Shown here piece after piece: positions 54,374-64,000 of a DNA stretch of 64,000 nucleotides. Origin of the DNA: Stenogyne calaminthoides. Its lineage: Eukaryota; Streptophyta; Magnoliopsida; Lamiales; Lamiaceae. The translations under genes were made by a program, and so were the position numbers. The DNA is taken from the NCBI GenBank assembly GCA_037126765.1, contig JBBCBC010000007.1, positions 21,833,667-21,897,666 on the forward strand, given 5' to 3'. Position 1 is the first letter of the stretch; each line of letters starts with the position of its first letter. The notes beneath the pieces were generated by a model that saw only the letters and a program-made list of their open reading frames with translations, did no database searches and had not been told where the DNA came from.

Positions 54374-56640
54374 TGTTGGGGTTATACTGGAAAGTATGTT
54401 TTTTACTTTGTATAACCAAACTGAATTTCTTATTTATTTACTGAAAATAAATTATTTATCACTGTTGCATTAAATATGATTGAATGTTATATATATTTAA
54501 TGTATATTTGTTCAATAAATAGTACGTGTTACATTGTAGTTAATTTGGTAATACCAGATCACAGAAGATCAAATTAATAGTTCCCTGTAACTAAGTACAA
54601 ATTCACAACCTAGATGAAAATGAACAATCCATCGTGAAAGGTTGAAGTGTAAGGCTCAGATTGACTTGTCTTGACCAAGAGATTACACTAGTGCATTATG
54701 ATGCACTGAATAGGACCTACAGGAGGATAAATTCTTTAGTACTGAATATAGAAGAATTAGACCTCAGTGGTTCGTTATTTCTTAATCTTCGTTCCTTAAA
54801 TAGGATCGTGTGAAATTAATAATCATTGCTTTGACTTATGTTGGGTAGAGAATCAATGAGATTCAATACTTTATATCTTGGGCAATATGATGATTGCTAA
54901 GTACATGACGATTGCTAAGATTTAATATGGAGAATCGTGTGCAAGTACGTCTTGCTTGATTTGTCCCCTTGAGAGGCTCAGAAGTTTTATCATACTAAAT
55001 CTTGCAAGTGGAATTAGTTTCCGGTATGGATAATAATATTGAGCCGTTCTTGATCCAAGGAAAAAGATATTAATTAATATAAAACTTTTCAGTTGCTTAA
55101 ATTAATTAATGGACTGGATAATTTTAAACACGAGAAATAATAAGCGGGAGCCATATTACAGTAATATGTGTTAAGATGAATAGTGCAATATTAATTATGT
55201 ATAGGAAGGTACAATCTTAATTCTCCTAAAGACCCCTTTAGTAGTCCAAAGATAAAGTTCAATAACTGAAAAATGTATTTAAAATAAAAGAAATATTGTT
55301 GCCTAATTTTCCTCATTATTTTCGAAAATAATAAGGAGGAGAGAGAAATATTTTTTTGATTTTCTTGGAAAGATTTTATGGAAAAAGATAAGTATTCTTG
55401 GAATACAAGATTATCCCATAAATTCAAGAAAAGTCAAAGATCTTATTTCTCCTTATTTGGGAATTTTCGAAATATATATAGAAGAAAATAAGAGGATATT
55501 TTGTTGGGATTTATTTATGGGATATAGAATATATTGAATATATTCAAGATTGTATCTTGAGAAGATACAAGGAAATCTCCCATAGGGAAAATAAAGCCTA
55601 AAATTTGACCAACCCCTTATCTATATATTCATCCCCAACATAATTCTATGTGTTGGAAAAATTAGAAATCCACAAAGGTGATGCAACAATTTTTCTCTTT
55701 TCCTTTTGTTAATTATTTGAAGGAGATTCCTACCACCGGGATATCAAATAAGGACGTGGGAATACTAGAGAAGATCGTTGGGTTTGTACATCCATATTCC
55801 TCCGTTGAATCCGCCAAAAGGTACGCCTTACGTAACTCCTAGAAATCCGCATGTGTAGGATTTATGTGGTTTTTTGTACACATGATGCGCTGTTGTGATT
55901 TAATTGTTATTTGGATTAATATATGATTAATTCATGCTAGTAATAATTAAATTAATTTAAATTTGTATTTAAATTGCACCTCGAATAGAATCGGACACCC
56001 TTTTTCCCAACAACTGGTATCAGAGCCTCGGTTTCGAGCCCTGTGATTTAAATTGTAATTTAATTGGATAGTAAAATTACTAGATCTCTTTTGCAGGTAT
56101 CCAATTATCATGGTAATTTAATATTTATTTTATTCATGCGTATGATTGTATGGTTTTTAATTTGACTCGTTCGGATTCGTTTTTCTCGTGAGAAAATCCA
56201 TGAGTAGATTAGACTATTTGTTTTGTTCAATGTAATAGACTAGTCTAGATCATAGGTTTATTTATTTTTCGTTAAATAAATTATAACCGGATCAAAGACG
56301 GAGGCGAGGAATTGAAGACGGATCCGGAACCGGGTGCAGGCAGCGTGCATCGTGCGAAACGTGCCAGTGGAGGCAGGCGCGCACGGGCGTGGGGCAAGGT
56401 CGGGTGGCCGAGAGCTCGCGGGATCAGGTGAAGGCGGACGAGGCAAGCGTGCGCGAGCGCGCGCGCGGGTACGCGTGGTGCTGCCGAGTTCCGCGAGGAG
56501 GATGCGCGGGCGCGCGCGGATAAGCGCGGACACGGGCGCATGCGGGCGAAAGAAGGCGCGTGCACAAGCGCCGATCGACACGGTCGGATCGGATGCAAGG
56601 CGTGCATCCTGACCCGCGAGCTGGTCGATGCACGAGACGT
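54374..56640 (+). mobile_element. copia-3: 5' LTR and leader of a truncated copia element
   Basis: The LTR at 54374-56012 (1639 bp) starts TGTTGGGGTTATACTG and ends TTCCCAACA, and it aligns with the copia-1 and copia-2 LTRs. The primer site TGGTATCAGAGC is at 56015-56026. The leader follows to about 56640 and includes a GC-rich block (about 56310-56640). Gag, pol and the 3' LTR are absent. No right target duplication is visible, so a deletion removed the 3' part. The 80-164-codon frames in the GC block are unsupported. Confidence 0.85.
56015..56026 (+). promoter_or_regulatory. Primer-binding site (tRNA-iMet) of copia-3
   Basis: TGGTATCAGAGC lies two bases after the LTR end, identical to that of copia-1 and copia-2. 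Confidence 0.85.
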
Positions 56641-57106
56641 GACTTGATGTGACAAATTTTTTTCATCTGAAACTATTGGAAACCTAGAACAATGGAGTTT
56701 TGGTGGCTGTCTGTAAATTCTTCGATGATATGTATATTTGTGCTTATTTGATTTGTCTTTCGTTTTTATATACATTAGACGGTGTCACACATTTGTTTAA
56801 TATCTCCAGTTTAGCCGCTATCAATTCTTATATGTTAATTCTTTTAGAATGTTGAGTATATGAGTTTAGAAGGTGACTATATTCAGCTCAATTTAGAACT
56901 CTGTTTGGAGTATTTCAAACTTTGCTTTTTTCTTTTTTCAAGTTAGGCAACATTCATTAGTTTTAATCCTACAGGCATGGATGCATAAACGTTGCTGCTG
57001 TAGTGGAGATTCTTTGTTTTGAACAATTTAATAGGAAGTAGCAAATAATAATGTGATGTTATTGTTATGTTTTAGTTATTAATTGTGCATAACTTTTTGA
57101 TTGCAG
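56641..57106. other. Non-repetitive-looking AT-rich sequence, possibly the end of an intron
   Basis: It has no transposon signature that I recognise and ends in ACTTTTTGATTGCAG (57092-57106), a good plant splice acceptor. It could be the original host sequence after the transposon pile. Confidence 0.3.
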
Positions 57107-57201
57107 TGTTGGATGATGGGCATCACGCGAAGGATCTCCTCTCTCCAAACTCTCTATTAAGTTCACTATTTAAAGCAACTTTAGGCAGTGTACCCAAATG
57201 A
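57107..57201 (+). CDS. Candidate second coding exon of a TE-interrupted host gene
   Basis: It directly follows the acceptor-like TTGCAG. Joined in phase to the 38373-38409 exon it would stay open for 31 more codons (starting VLDDGHHAKDLLSPNSLL) and end at TGA 57199-57201, giving a 43-residue product. No family is recognised. An open frame of this length can arise by chance, and the exon could also be non-coding. It lies 160 bp before the LTR element at 57361. Confidence 0.2.
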
Positions 57202-57360
57202 CTCTTCGCAGAAGATTGAATTGTGTTTGTCCAATTATCAGGTTCCAGCAGTAAAGACACAAGAGGGAGATCTTATTATAGACTAATTATTATATTAATA
57301 GGCTTTTAATTGTTAATTTTGTAGGTTTCAATATCTTAGTTTAAAATTTAAAGTTGTGTG

Positions 57361-58063
57361 GGTAGGAAAATATGCACCGTAGATGGCTGAAAATAGGAAT
57401 AAACGAATAATCGAGGCACGTGTCAAACACGCTCTCCTTAAAACAAATTATGACCTTCACTCTCGGCGCTAGTGAATCGTTAGGACACTTGTTTCCCAGG
57501 ATATAACGATTTAAGAACAACGATATTAGCACTATATCTTGTTCAAGGCGAACCGAGATGTTGCCTGAAATATATCACCGGAGCATGAACGAAAGCAGTA
57601 GCAAAACGAATGCAGAAAGGTATTAGCAATTGCTGGAATAGTATCAGTAAGAATTTCCAATTCATTCGTTTCATCTCATGTCTTTTTTTCACCTTCGACT
57701 AAAGTGCTATATATAGCATCAAAATCTGACCGTTGGAAACATTCGGTATTATGAGCCATTAATGGCCTCAAAATAAAACCGACATTCTGAATAATGAACC
57801 ATTATTTCAGGTTTAAACTTTCAATTTATGTTTTGTAACTATCACAATAAAAAAGTACGTAACATCTTTGCGTATTAATTTGCTGCAACTGTTACCTTCC
57901 AGCAATTTAAACGAGAAATAAAACGCGACAAACTTACTTTCTCATTTGTATCTTTCCAATGTGGGACAAAAGCTCCTTGCTTTTTCCATTCCAAATAATT
58001 GGTTACAATAACTTTGAAAATTAATTTCTCATTCATCCAAAAAATGAGCAACATTTTCCAACA
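57361..58063 (-). repeat. 3' LTR of the LARD-like element
   Basis: It is homologous to 60507-61208. It contains GCTATATATAGC (about 57707-57718), on either strand a TATA-like palindrome, also present in the other LTR at about 60851. Confidence 0.82.
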
Positions 58064-60506
58064 ATCCCCCACATGAATGAAAATTGATACAGATACCAAA
58101 GGTTTTAGTGATATAAATCAAAGTTAGAAACTTGCATAGGATAGGTAGGTGTCACCCTTTGAACCTTCCCTTGTAAAAACACACTTACTTTACAAGTCGA
58201 ATAGTAGACGCGATGTCTTTGAACTATCAACTGTTTGTGTAAACGATGGTGCACTTCACCCAAGTTCTTCCTAACAACTCTCAGTTCTCACGGTTATGTT
58301 CGTTTCGGCCATGAACATCCGCCTGGTTCTGCAAAAGTTTTTAGAAATATGCCTTACAATATTTCCTTCGAAGCGGCCCCACTTCTCTCTTACATAGGTG
58401 ATTATTATAAGAGCAATTCACAAACTCTTCTCAAATCATTAATAGCAACAAGTTAATCCTCACATCACATCACTGTAAGATCTTTATGCAATGGACTTTT
58501 AGAGATTTAATTTAAAAAAATTATCCCCCACAAAACAGTGATTTATGAGTTAGACAATTAGGTTGTCCTTTTGAACCTAGTTCTTGAGATCTCCAGTCAT
58601 ATAGGTAACGTTTTCCTTCATCTCAACTCATCATCTTAAGGCTTAGTTCCATTCCTCTAGATATTATCATCTAAAACATCTCATCTTTAATCGGCCGGGT
58701 TTTTATCAAAATGCAATAACCTTCAATTCATTGCAAATTTGTTTAGAGGATTTTTATGACACTACTCCCCCAACATTTCTAATGATGGGATAAGAATTTG
58801 TGTCAAAATATCCAATTTTTATTTGTGTATCCTTTTAACACATTTGGATATTTCACATTCCATTTCAGGAACTTTACGATTTGTTCGTTAAGTACAGATA
58901 AGCACTACGAGTGCTTAAATCTTTATTGGTCACACCCACACTTCGAGATAATTGTAGGATCATTTTATCTTCCTTCAGAATTCACATGATCTTATCTCCT
59001 TGTGCATTAACCTTTCAATAGCGTAATTGAACAAATCCGTATAACTTGTGAAAAATATTCCACTAGGCACCACCTGCCTTAGGTTTTCCATTTAGCTTTA
59101 AGGCTACTCCTTTGCTAATTACTGTCACGTTCAAATGTATCCATGCAGAAACTTTTCCCATACATTTGAATGTAGTATCTATGGCAAGATTTCATCCCCC
59201 ATATGCGAGATTGTTTGTCCGTGTATTAATATTTACCAATATTAATTTCGGGCAATTGGAAAGCCAAACGTTTTGATTTCATACTTGTATGAATTCACAC
59301 TTATTTTCCGTTGAGTTGGACGTTAAAATCACAAATTTTATTCGTCCAACTTCGAAACTTTAAATTTAGTTTCGGTCAAAGTACCAAAATTTAGTTTCAA
59401 GTAGTTATTGACTTTCACATAATTCTCTATTGAATTATATTAGTCAAACATTTGGACTAAATCCACATTACAATTTATGCTCTCAAGCACAATATCACAT
59501 GAGACATCAATTGCCACCATTTACTTATTAATAATTCTCAAACGAATTATACGAGTCAATTGGATTACATCCAAAACACACATTGCACTCTCAAGCACAA
59601 AATATTTGATCTCAAATTAAATTTTAGTTTGATGTAAGGGATCCAGAATGATAATACCCAAAGTATTATTAAATAATTCAATAATATTACCGGTCCAAAA
59701 CTCACTGGCCCAATTTCTCAAAATTAGCTCAAGGAATTTACCAGCATTCCATATTATTTTCTGATCCAAAGATTTAATTTAATTATTTGGACAACAGGCC
59801 CAAACGACCAACTATGTGGCCTAATCATTAATTAATATTGTCCTGCTAATCAACTAGCCGTCCAGACATATTAATTAAATTAAATTGGCTTCTCTTCGGC
59901 CCAATTTTCAATCTAACCAAATTTATATGGCTCTCTTTAATAATGGCTTACCATTAATTTTAGCCCACGTTGCCGGTTTTCGTCATTAATCAATAGCCTA
60001 AGCCAATCAGAAGGCTTGATTGACAAAGGAAGAAACCACACGTTTCTTTCCTCTTTGACCAATTCAATTTGACGTTTCACGATCCCGTTCAATACGGAAT
60101 CCGTAGTCGATTCCTTCTGAACCACCGCGTCCAATTGAGAAACCTTCATGGAGACGGACCACATCAGAAATTTTCAGAAACTTCAGGCGATGCGAATTAC
60201 AGTTCGCTATCTGAAGCACTACCGGCCGATTCAACAAACCAGTTGTTGTCGCCACCGCCTGGCATCACCGATCACGATTCCATGATCTTGCAACGCGACG
60301 CATCAGAAATTCAGAAAAGGGCCCCGCAAATTCTGTAGCACGAAGGCGCGGTCAGAGGCACGGTTGCACCGCCACATGTTCCTTCATGATCCTTTGCGTT
60401 TGCAGTGCCACTATATTTCGCTTGATAAAATTTGAAATACGCGCAGCTCCTTACTCACAACAATTGTGAATATCAGCCATCTCAAAGAAATAATTTGTTT
60501 TAAGAT
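58064..60506 (-). mobile_element. Non-coding interior of the LARD-like element
   Basis: The interior is AT-rich with many CACATTTGGA, CTCAAGCACAA and ATTATACGAGTCAA-like short recurrent phrases on the plus strand (59400-59620), including two copies of a TTTGGACTAAATCCACATTA / TTGGATTACATCCAAAACAC-type passage. The last 400 bp (60060-60440) are GC-richer. No protein domain was found. Confidence 0.55.
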
Positions 60507-61208
60507 TGTAGGAAAATATGTACCGTAGATGGCTGGAAATAGAAATAAACGAATAATCGAGGCACGTGTCAAACACGCTCTCCTTAAAACAAATTATGCC
60601 CTTCACTCTCAGCGCTAGTGAATCGTTAGGACACTTGTTTCCCAGGATATAACGACTTAAAAACAACGATATTAGCACTATATCTTGTTCAAGGCGAACC
60701 GGGATGTTGCCTGAAATATATTACCGGAGCATGAACAAAGCAGTAGCAAAACGAATGCAGAAAGGTATTAGCAATTGCTTGAATAATATCAGTAAGAATT
60801 TCCAATTCATTCGTTTCATCTCAGGTCGTTTTTTCACCTTCGACTAAAGTGCTATATATAGCATCAAAATCTGACCGTTGGAAACTTTCAGTATTATGAG
60901 CCATTAATAGCCTCAAAATAAAACCAACATCCTGAATAATGAACCATTATTTCAGGTTTAAACTTTCAATTTATGTTTTGTAACCGTCACAATAAAAACG
61001 TATGTAACGTCTTTGCGTATTAATTTGCTGCAACCGTTACGTGCTAGCAATTTAAACGAGAAATAAAACGAGACAAACTTACTTTCTCATTTGTATCTTT
61101 CCAATGTGGGATAAAAACTCCTTGTTTTTTCCCTTCCAAATAATTGGTTACAATAACTTTGAAAATTAATTTCTCATTAATCCAAAAAATGAGCAACATT
61201 TTCCAACA
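60507..61208 (-). repeat. 5' LTR of the LARD-like element
   Basis: It begins TGTAGGAAAATATG and ends TTTTCCAACA. The sequence beside it on the internal side (minus strand ATCTTAAAACAAATTATTTC) does not match the tRNA-iMet primer site used by the copia elements here. Confidence 0.82.
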
Positions 61209-61213
61209 GTGTG

Positions 61214-62662
61214 TAGTTTCAATATTGTTGTTTTCTAATAGGATGTTTCGTTTTGGTTTTACTTTTTGTTGTTGGATTATTATTTTGCTTTGAGATTTGA
61301 TTCTCTTCTCAATACAATTTTTTGTTTTCCGTTTAATAGTTGTACATCTAAAAACGCCTACTGCAATCTAGAAGGAGTGCAAAAACAAAGTGTCAGAAGC
61401 AACCTAAAACAATCGATTAAAAAAAATCCAATTAAGAATAAACTTCAGGTGCATCTCTTTGTCCAACCTGTAGTAGCGTAGAATCAAGTCTAGCCACAAA
61501 TGGACTTAACCATCCTCCATAAATTAGCAACAAATAAGCGAAGAAAATAACAATATTCCTCTGTGTATAGTAGCACCAAACAGCAAAAAAAAAAAAAAAA
61601 TCAGCAGTAAATAAATGAATAGCCACAATAATCAACCATTGACAACAACCAAAAACATCTACCAGAAACCAATAACGAGTAGACACCAATAGCAACAAAA
61701 ATACGTGAACAGTAACATAAATCAACCATGGACAGCAGCAATGTCCAAAGAGAGCATCTTCTTGTTACCCCCTCGGTGCATCATTATATTCATTATTTGT
61801 TTTTCTATGTCTATCTGTAGTTGTTTGAATAAAGTACTTCAAATTCTCGTGTTTTGATTAGTTGTTGCTGCATAAATAAGAACAAATAAATTACGCTTAT
61901 ATAAAATAAATTAATAAGACCAACACCATTAATAATTACAATTACATATTTTGGCAAACAAAGGATCATAACATATATAGCACAACACAACTAAATAACT
62001 CACCCAATTGAGATGACTTTGTTTGAGAATTATTGTCAAATACCAAATGCCAATAAATTATCACACTTAACTAAATTTTTAAAAAAAAATACATCACCTG
62101 AAATAACTGCATCATGCTCATTCCATTTTGGTGGTCTTCTCTTGAGTTGGAGGATTATGCTGATAAATATTTTGACCAAAGATTTACATTTAAAAAAAAT
62201 TATATAAAAAAATAGATATATATATATATATATTTATTTATTTATATTAAAAATAGAAAACATATGTTAAAAGAAGAGGAGTAAAATCATAACAAGGTTT
62301 AAATATCTAAACCAGACACAAATAAGCTATTTTGGCAACAACATATCTCCAAATTCAACTCGTTATCTTGCAGAAAACTTCAGGATGCATAACAAATAGA
62401 ATTTTCTCTCCTTCTTTACATCAAAATTGAACAATAGATTTCTTTTGAAAGTTGATTAACAAAACAGTATAATATATGTATTCCTGAGGATAATGTGATG
62501 GTTCCACATATGATGATGAAGATCCTTGGGTAGGATAAATCAGGCCTAAATTAGTCCCACAAACTTCACACTCTTAATTCATTGCAAATAGAAGTATGAG
62601 AAACAATGGAATTAGAAAAAGAAATACACCTAAGACTTCTATAAATTTTATTATATGTTCAA
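61214..62662. other. AT-rich spacer
   Basis: It holds A/T tracts and (TA)n at about 62216-62232. The last part may be the 3' flank of the FAR1/MULE gene. The 97-codon minus frame at 61432-61725 has a hydrophobic low-complexity composition and no support. Confidence 0.3.
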
Positions 62663-64000
62663 TCAAGAAAAATAAGTATAAAAGAATACCTTGATATTGT
62701 TTTCTACTTGTGCAGTAATTTTATTGTGCTTGTTCTTCCGTCGAGTCTTCTCCAAGCCACTTTTGACTCTTTTTTCGGATTTTATCGGGTTTTTTTCTTT
62801 CTTTTTCCATCCTTTTACCGTGATTCCCGCAGATTCTTGTACATCGTCATCCAATGCAACATCACATACTTCAGGTGCAGAAGTGTGTTTTCTCACCACT
62901 CTTGTTAAACTAACTCTTTGTGCAACATATTGTGCTCCAAGATCTAGTGGCACAAAAGTAGGACTATCTGAGCTTGCATCAATTTCTTCAATCAACCTAA
63001 GAAGACTCTCTTTTGCAATTTCAAAAGTTTTGGTTGTTAAAGTAGCTCTCATTGTTATAATATTGCTCAAGTTGCACAATTCTTTGTATCGAAGTGCAAT
63101 CAACTTTTTCTCATCATGCTCATTGGTAATTTCTTGATGTCCTCCAATAGCTATGAAAGACTGAGTTGCAACAATATCCTTCTTTGCTCTTTTTGTCCAT
63201 TTTTTTTAACATACAACTCGGGAATCTCCGTAATATTTTTCAAACTGAATACTTTGAGGGCATGATAACATAAAATTCCTTCAAACTCAAACTTTTTGCA
63301 GCTACTTGAGACCTTATGTTGAGATGAGTGAAACATTACCTTATGTGAATGGCGCTTTCCAGGAAGCGTAATTTTATACTCTGAAGTCTCTTAAGTTTCA
63401 CCACACAACTCAAATTTAGCATCGTAAGTCTTATGCAACTTATCTTGAAATAACTCAAATACTTCACGAGTATATATGCTAGATGCATGCTTCAATATCT
63501 GGATTGAAGCACCTACAGGTGTACTCCGATTAGTTCTAAAATCTGCTTTTCCCTCTTGATACCGGCGATCATCAATCAATATATCGAAGTGATTGAAAAA
63601 TTGCAACAAATTATGTTTGTAATTCACATATTTTTTAAAAACACTGTGTATACTTTCATTTCGTTGTGTAGTTTTCATATCCGCACAAAATGACTGTCTC
63701 CCATATACTAGCGCCCATTTTCTCTTATTCTAAACAACCTTCCCAACCACTCATTTGTTTCAAGTCCATAATTTGCCAACATCTGATGCCATTCATTCAT
63801 TAAATCTTCTTCTTCTTCATAATCATAAACACAAGATTTGAAGTCCTTACAAAAAGTCAAAAAACTTGCAAACACATTATTTAGATGGATGACCACATTT
63901 TGATATATATGCCATATGCATAAACTGTGACATGTTCCAGGCCATTGTGTTGCTAGAGCTTTTGCCATTGCAGCATCTTGATCCGTAATAATAGTTTGAG
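62663..64000 (-). pseudogene. FAR1/FHY3-like MULE transposase, C-terminal half, running off the window
   Basis: From the window end leftwards the minus strand reads TIITDQDAAM, then MAKALATQWPGTCHSLCIWH and NVVIHLNNVFASF: the end of the MULE transposase domain with its C/H motif. The acidic YEEEEDLMNEWHQML, WLGRLFRIRE and MKTTQRNESIHSVFKKYVNY follow, then the SWIM zinc finger SSCKKFEFEGILCYHALKVF, in which the first of the usual two Cys appears as Ser, and a basic C-terminus (KGWKKKEKNPIKSEKR). Lesions: a frameshift in an A-run near 63719, an in-frame TAA near 63391, and a frameshift in an A-run near 63200. It is probably a dead Mutator-like element or FAR1-like pseudogene. Confidence 0.82.

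Larger units (their letters stand above)
57361..61208 (-). mobile_element. Non-autonomous LTR retrotransposon (LARD-like), 3.85 kb
   Basis: LTRs at 57361-58063 (703 bp) and 60507-61208 (702 bp) are closely similar; ends are TGTAGGAAAAT (first base mutated to G on the left) and ATTTTCCAACA. The target duplication GTGTG is at 57356-57360 and 61209-61213. Next to the left LTR the minus strand reads CATGTGGGGGAT, a polypurine tract, so the element runs on the minus strand. The 2.44-kb interior has no gag or pol. A minus-strand stretch at 59937-60255 has overlapping frames of 63-75 codons but no recognised domain. Confidence 0.82.

Noticed and set aside
56258..56775. 164-codon minus-strand frame rich in Arg/Ala/Pro
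   Set aside because: It spans the GC-rich leader of copia-3 and its AT-rich flank; composition reflects GC bias, and opposite-strand frames overlap it.
59937..60338. Overlapping 63-89-codon frames on both strands
   Set aside because: They lie in the interior of a non-coding LTR element with no recognisable protein motif; kept only as a remark in that entry.

Overview
ORGANISM. The window looks like plant nuclear heterochromatin, probably from a eudicot. It is AT-rich and dominated by nested transposable elements of typical plant families: Ty1-copia, Ty3-gypsy of the Tat type, CACTA, hAT, Stowaway-like MITEs, a TRIM and a FAR1/MULE relic. Promoter fragments carry plant telo-boxes (AAACCCTA). 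I see no intact, confidently expressed host gene, no rRNA, no classical tRNA gene and no CRISPR array. Nearly every long open frame is a degraded transposon protein. LAYOUT. 1-2331: 3' end and one 1.75-kb LTR of a SIRE-like copia element. 2.8-3.07 kb: terminus of a CACTA relic. 4550-5256 and 16124-17840: one hAT transposase gene split by a minus-strand copia element (copia-1, 5262-16118, target duplication TAATC). A 2.0-kb solo LTR (6667-8686, target duplication ACTAG) sits inside the left LTR of copia-1. 18948-28056: a plus-strand copia of the same family (copia-2, target duplication TTTTT) inside an AT-rich palindromic repeat. 28-38 kb: small elements (two hAT derivatives with 8-bp duplications, a 184-bp hAT MITE, a Stowaway MITE, a TRIM), one small membrane-protein-like ORF and one pseudogene with a recognisable promoter. 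38623 to at least 54373: a CACTA transposon with an 11.8-kb Tat-type gypsy element (39155-50951, target duplication GTTGT) nested in it. 54374 to about 56640: 5' LTR and leader of a third copy of the copia family. 57361-61208: a non-coding LTR element with 0.7-kb LTRs and target duplication GTGTG. 62663-64000: the C-terminal half of a decayed FAR1/MULE transposase, running off the window. HOW IT FITS TOGETHER. Insertion order can be read from target duplications: the hAT gene predates copia-1, which predates the solo LTR. The CACTA element predates both the gypsy element and copia-3. The CACTA/gypsy/copia-3 pile may lie in an intron between a short candidate exon at 38373-38409 and a possible acceptor exon at 57107; this is weak inference. 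MOST INTERESTING. The gypsy element carries two tandem, diverged copies of an antisense gene module, each with a TATA-like box, a homologous N-terminal coding start and a homologous 3' tail. The three copia copies share LTRs and flanking leader sequence but have unrelated-looking GC-rich blocks in their leaders. Their gag zinc knuckle also has Gln where His is expected, in both copies where it can be read.
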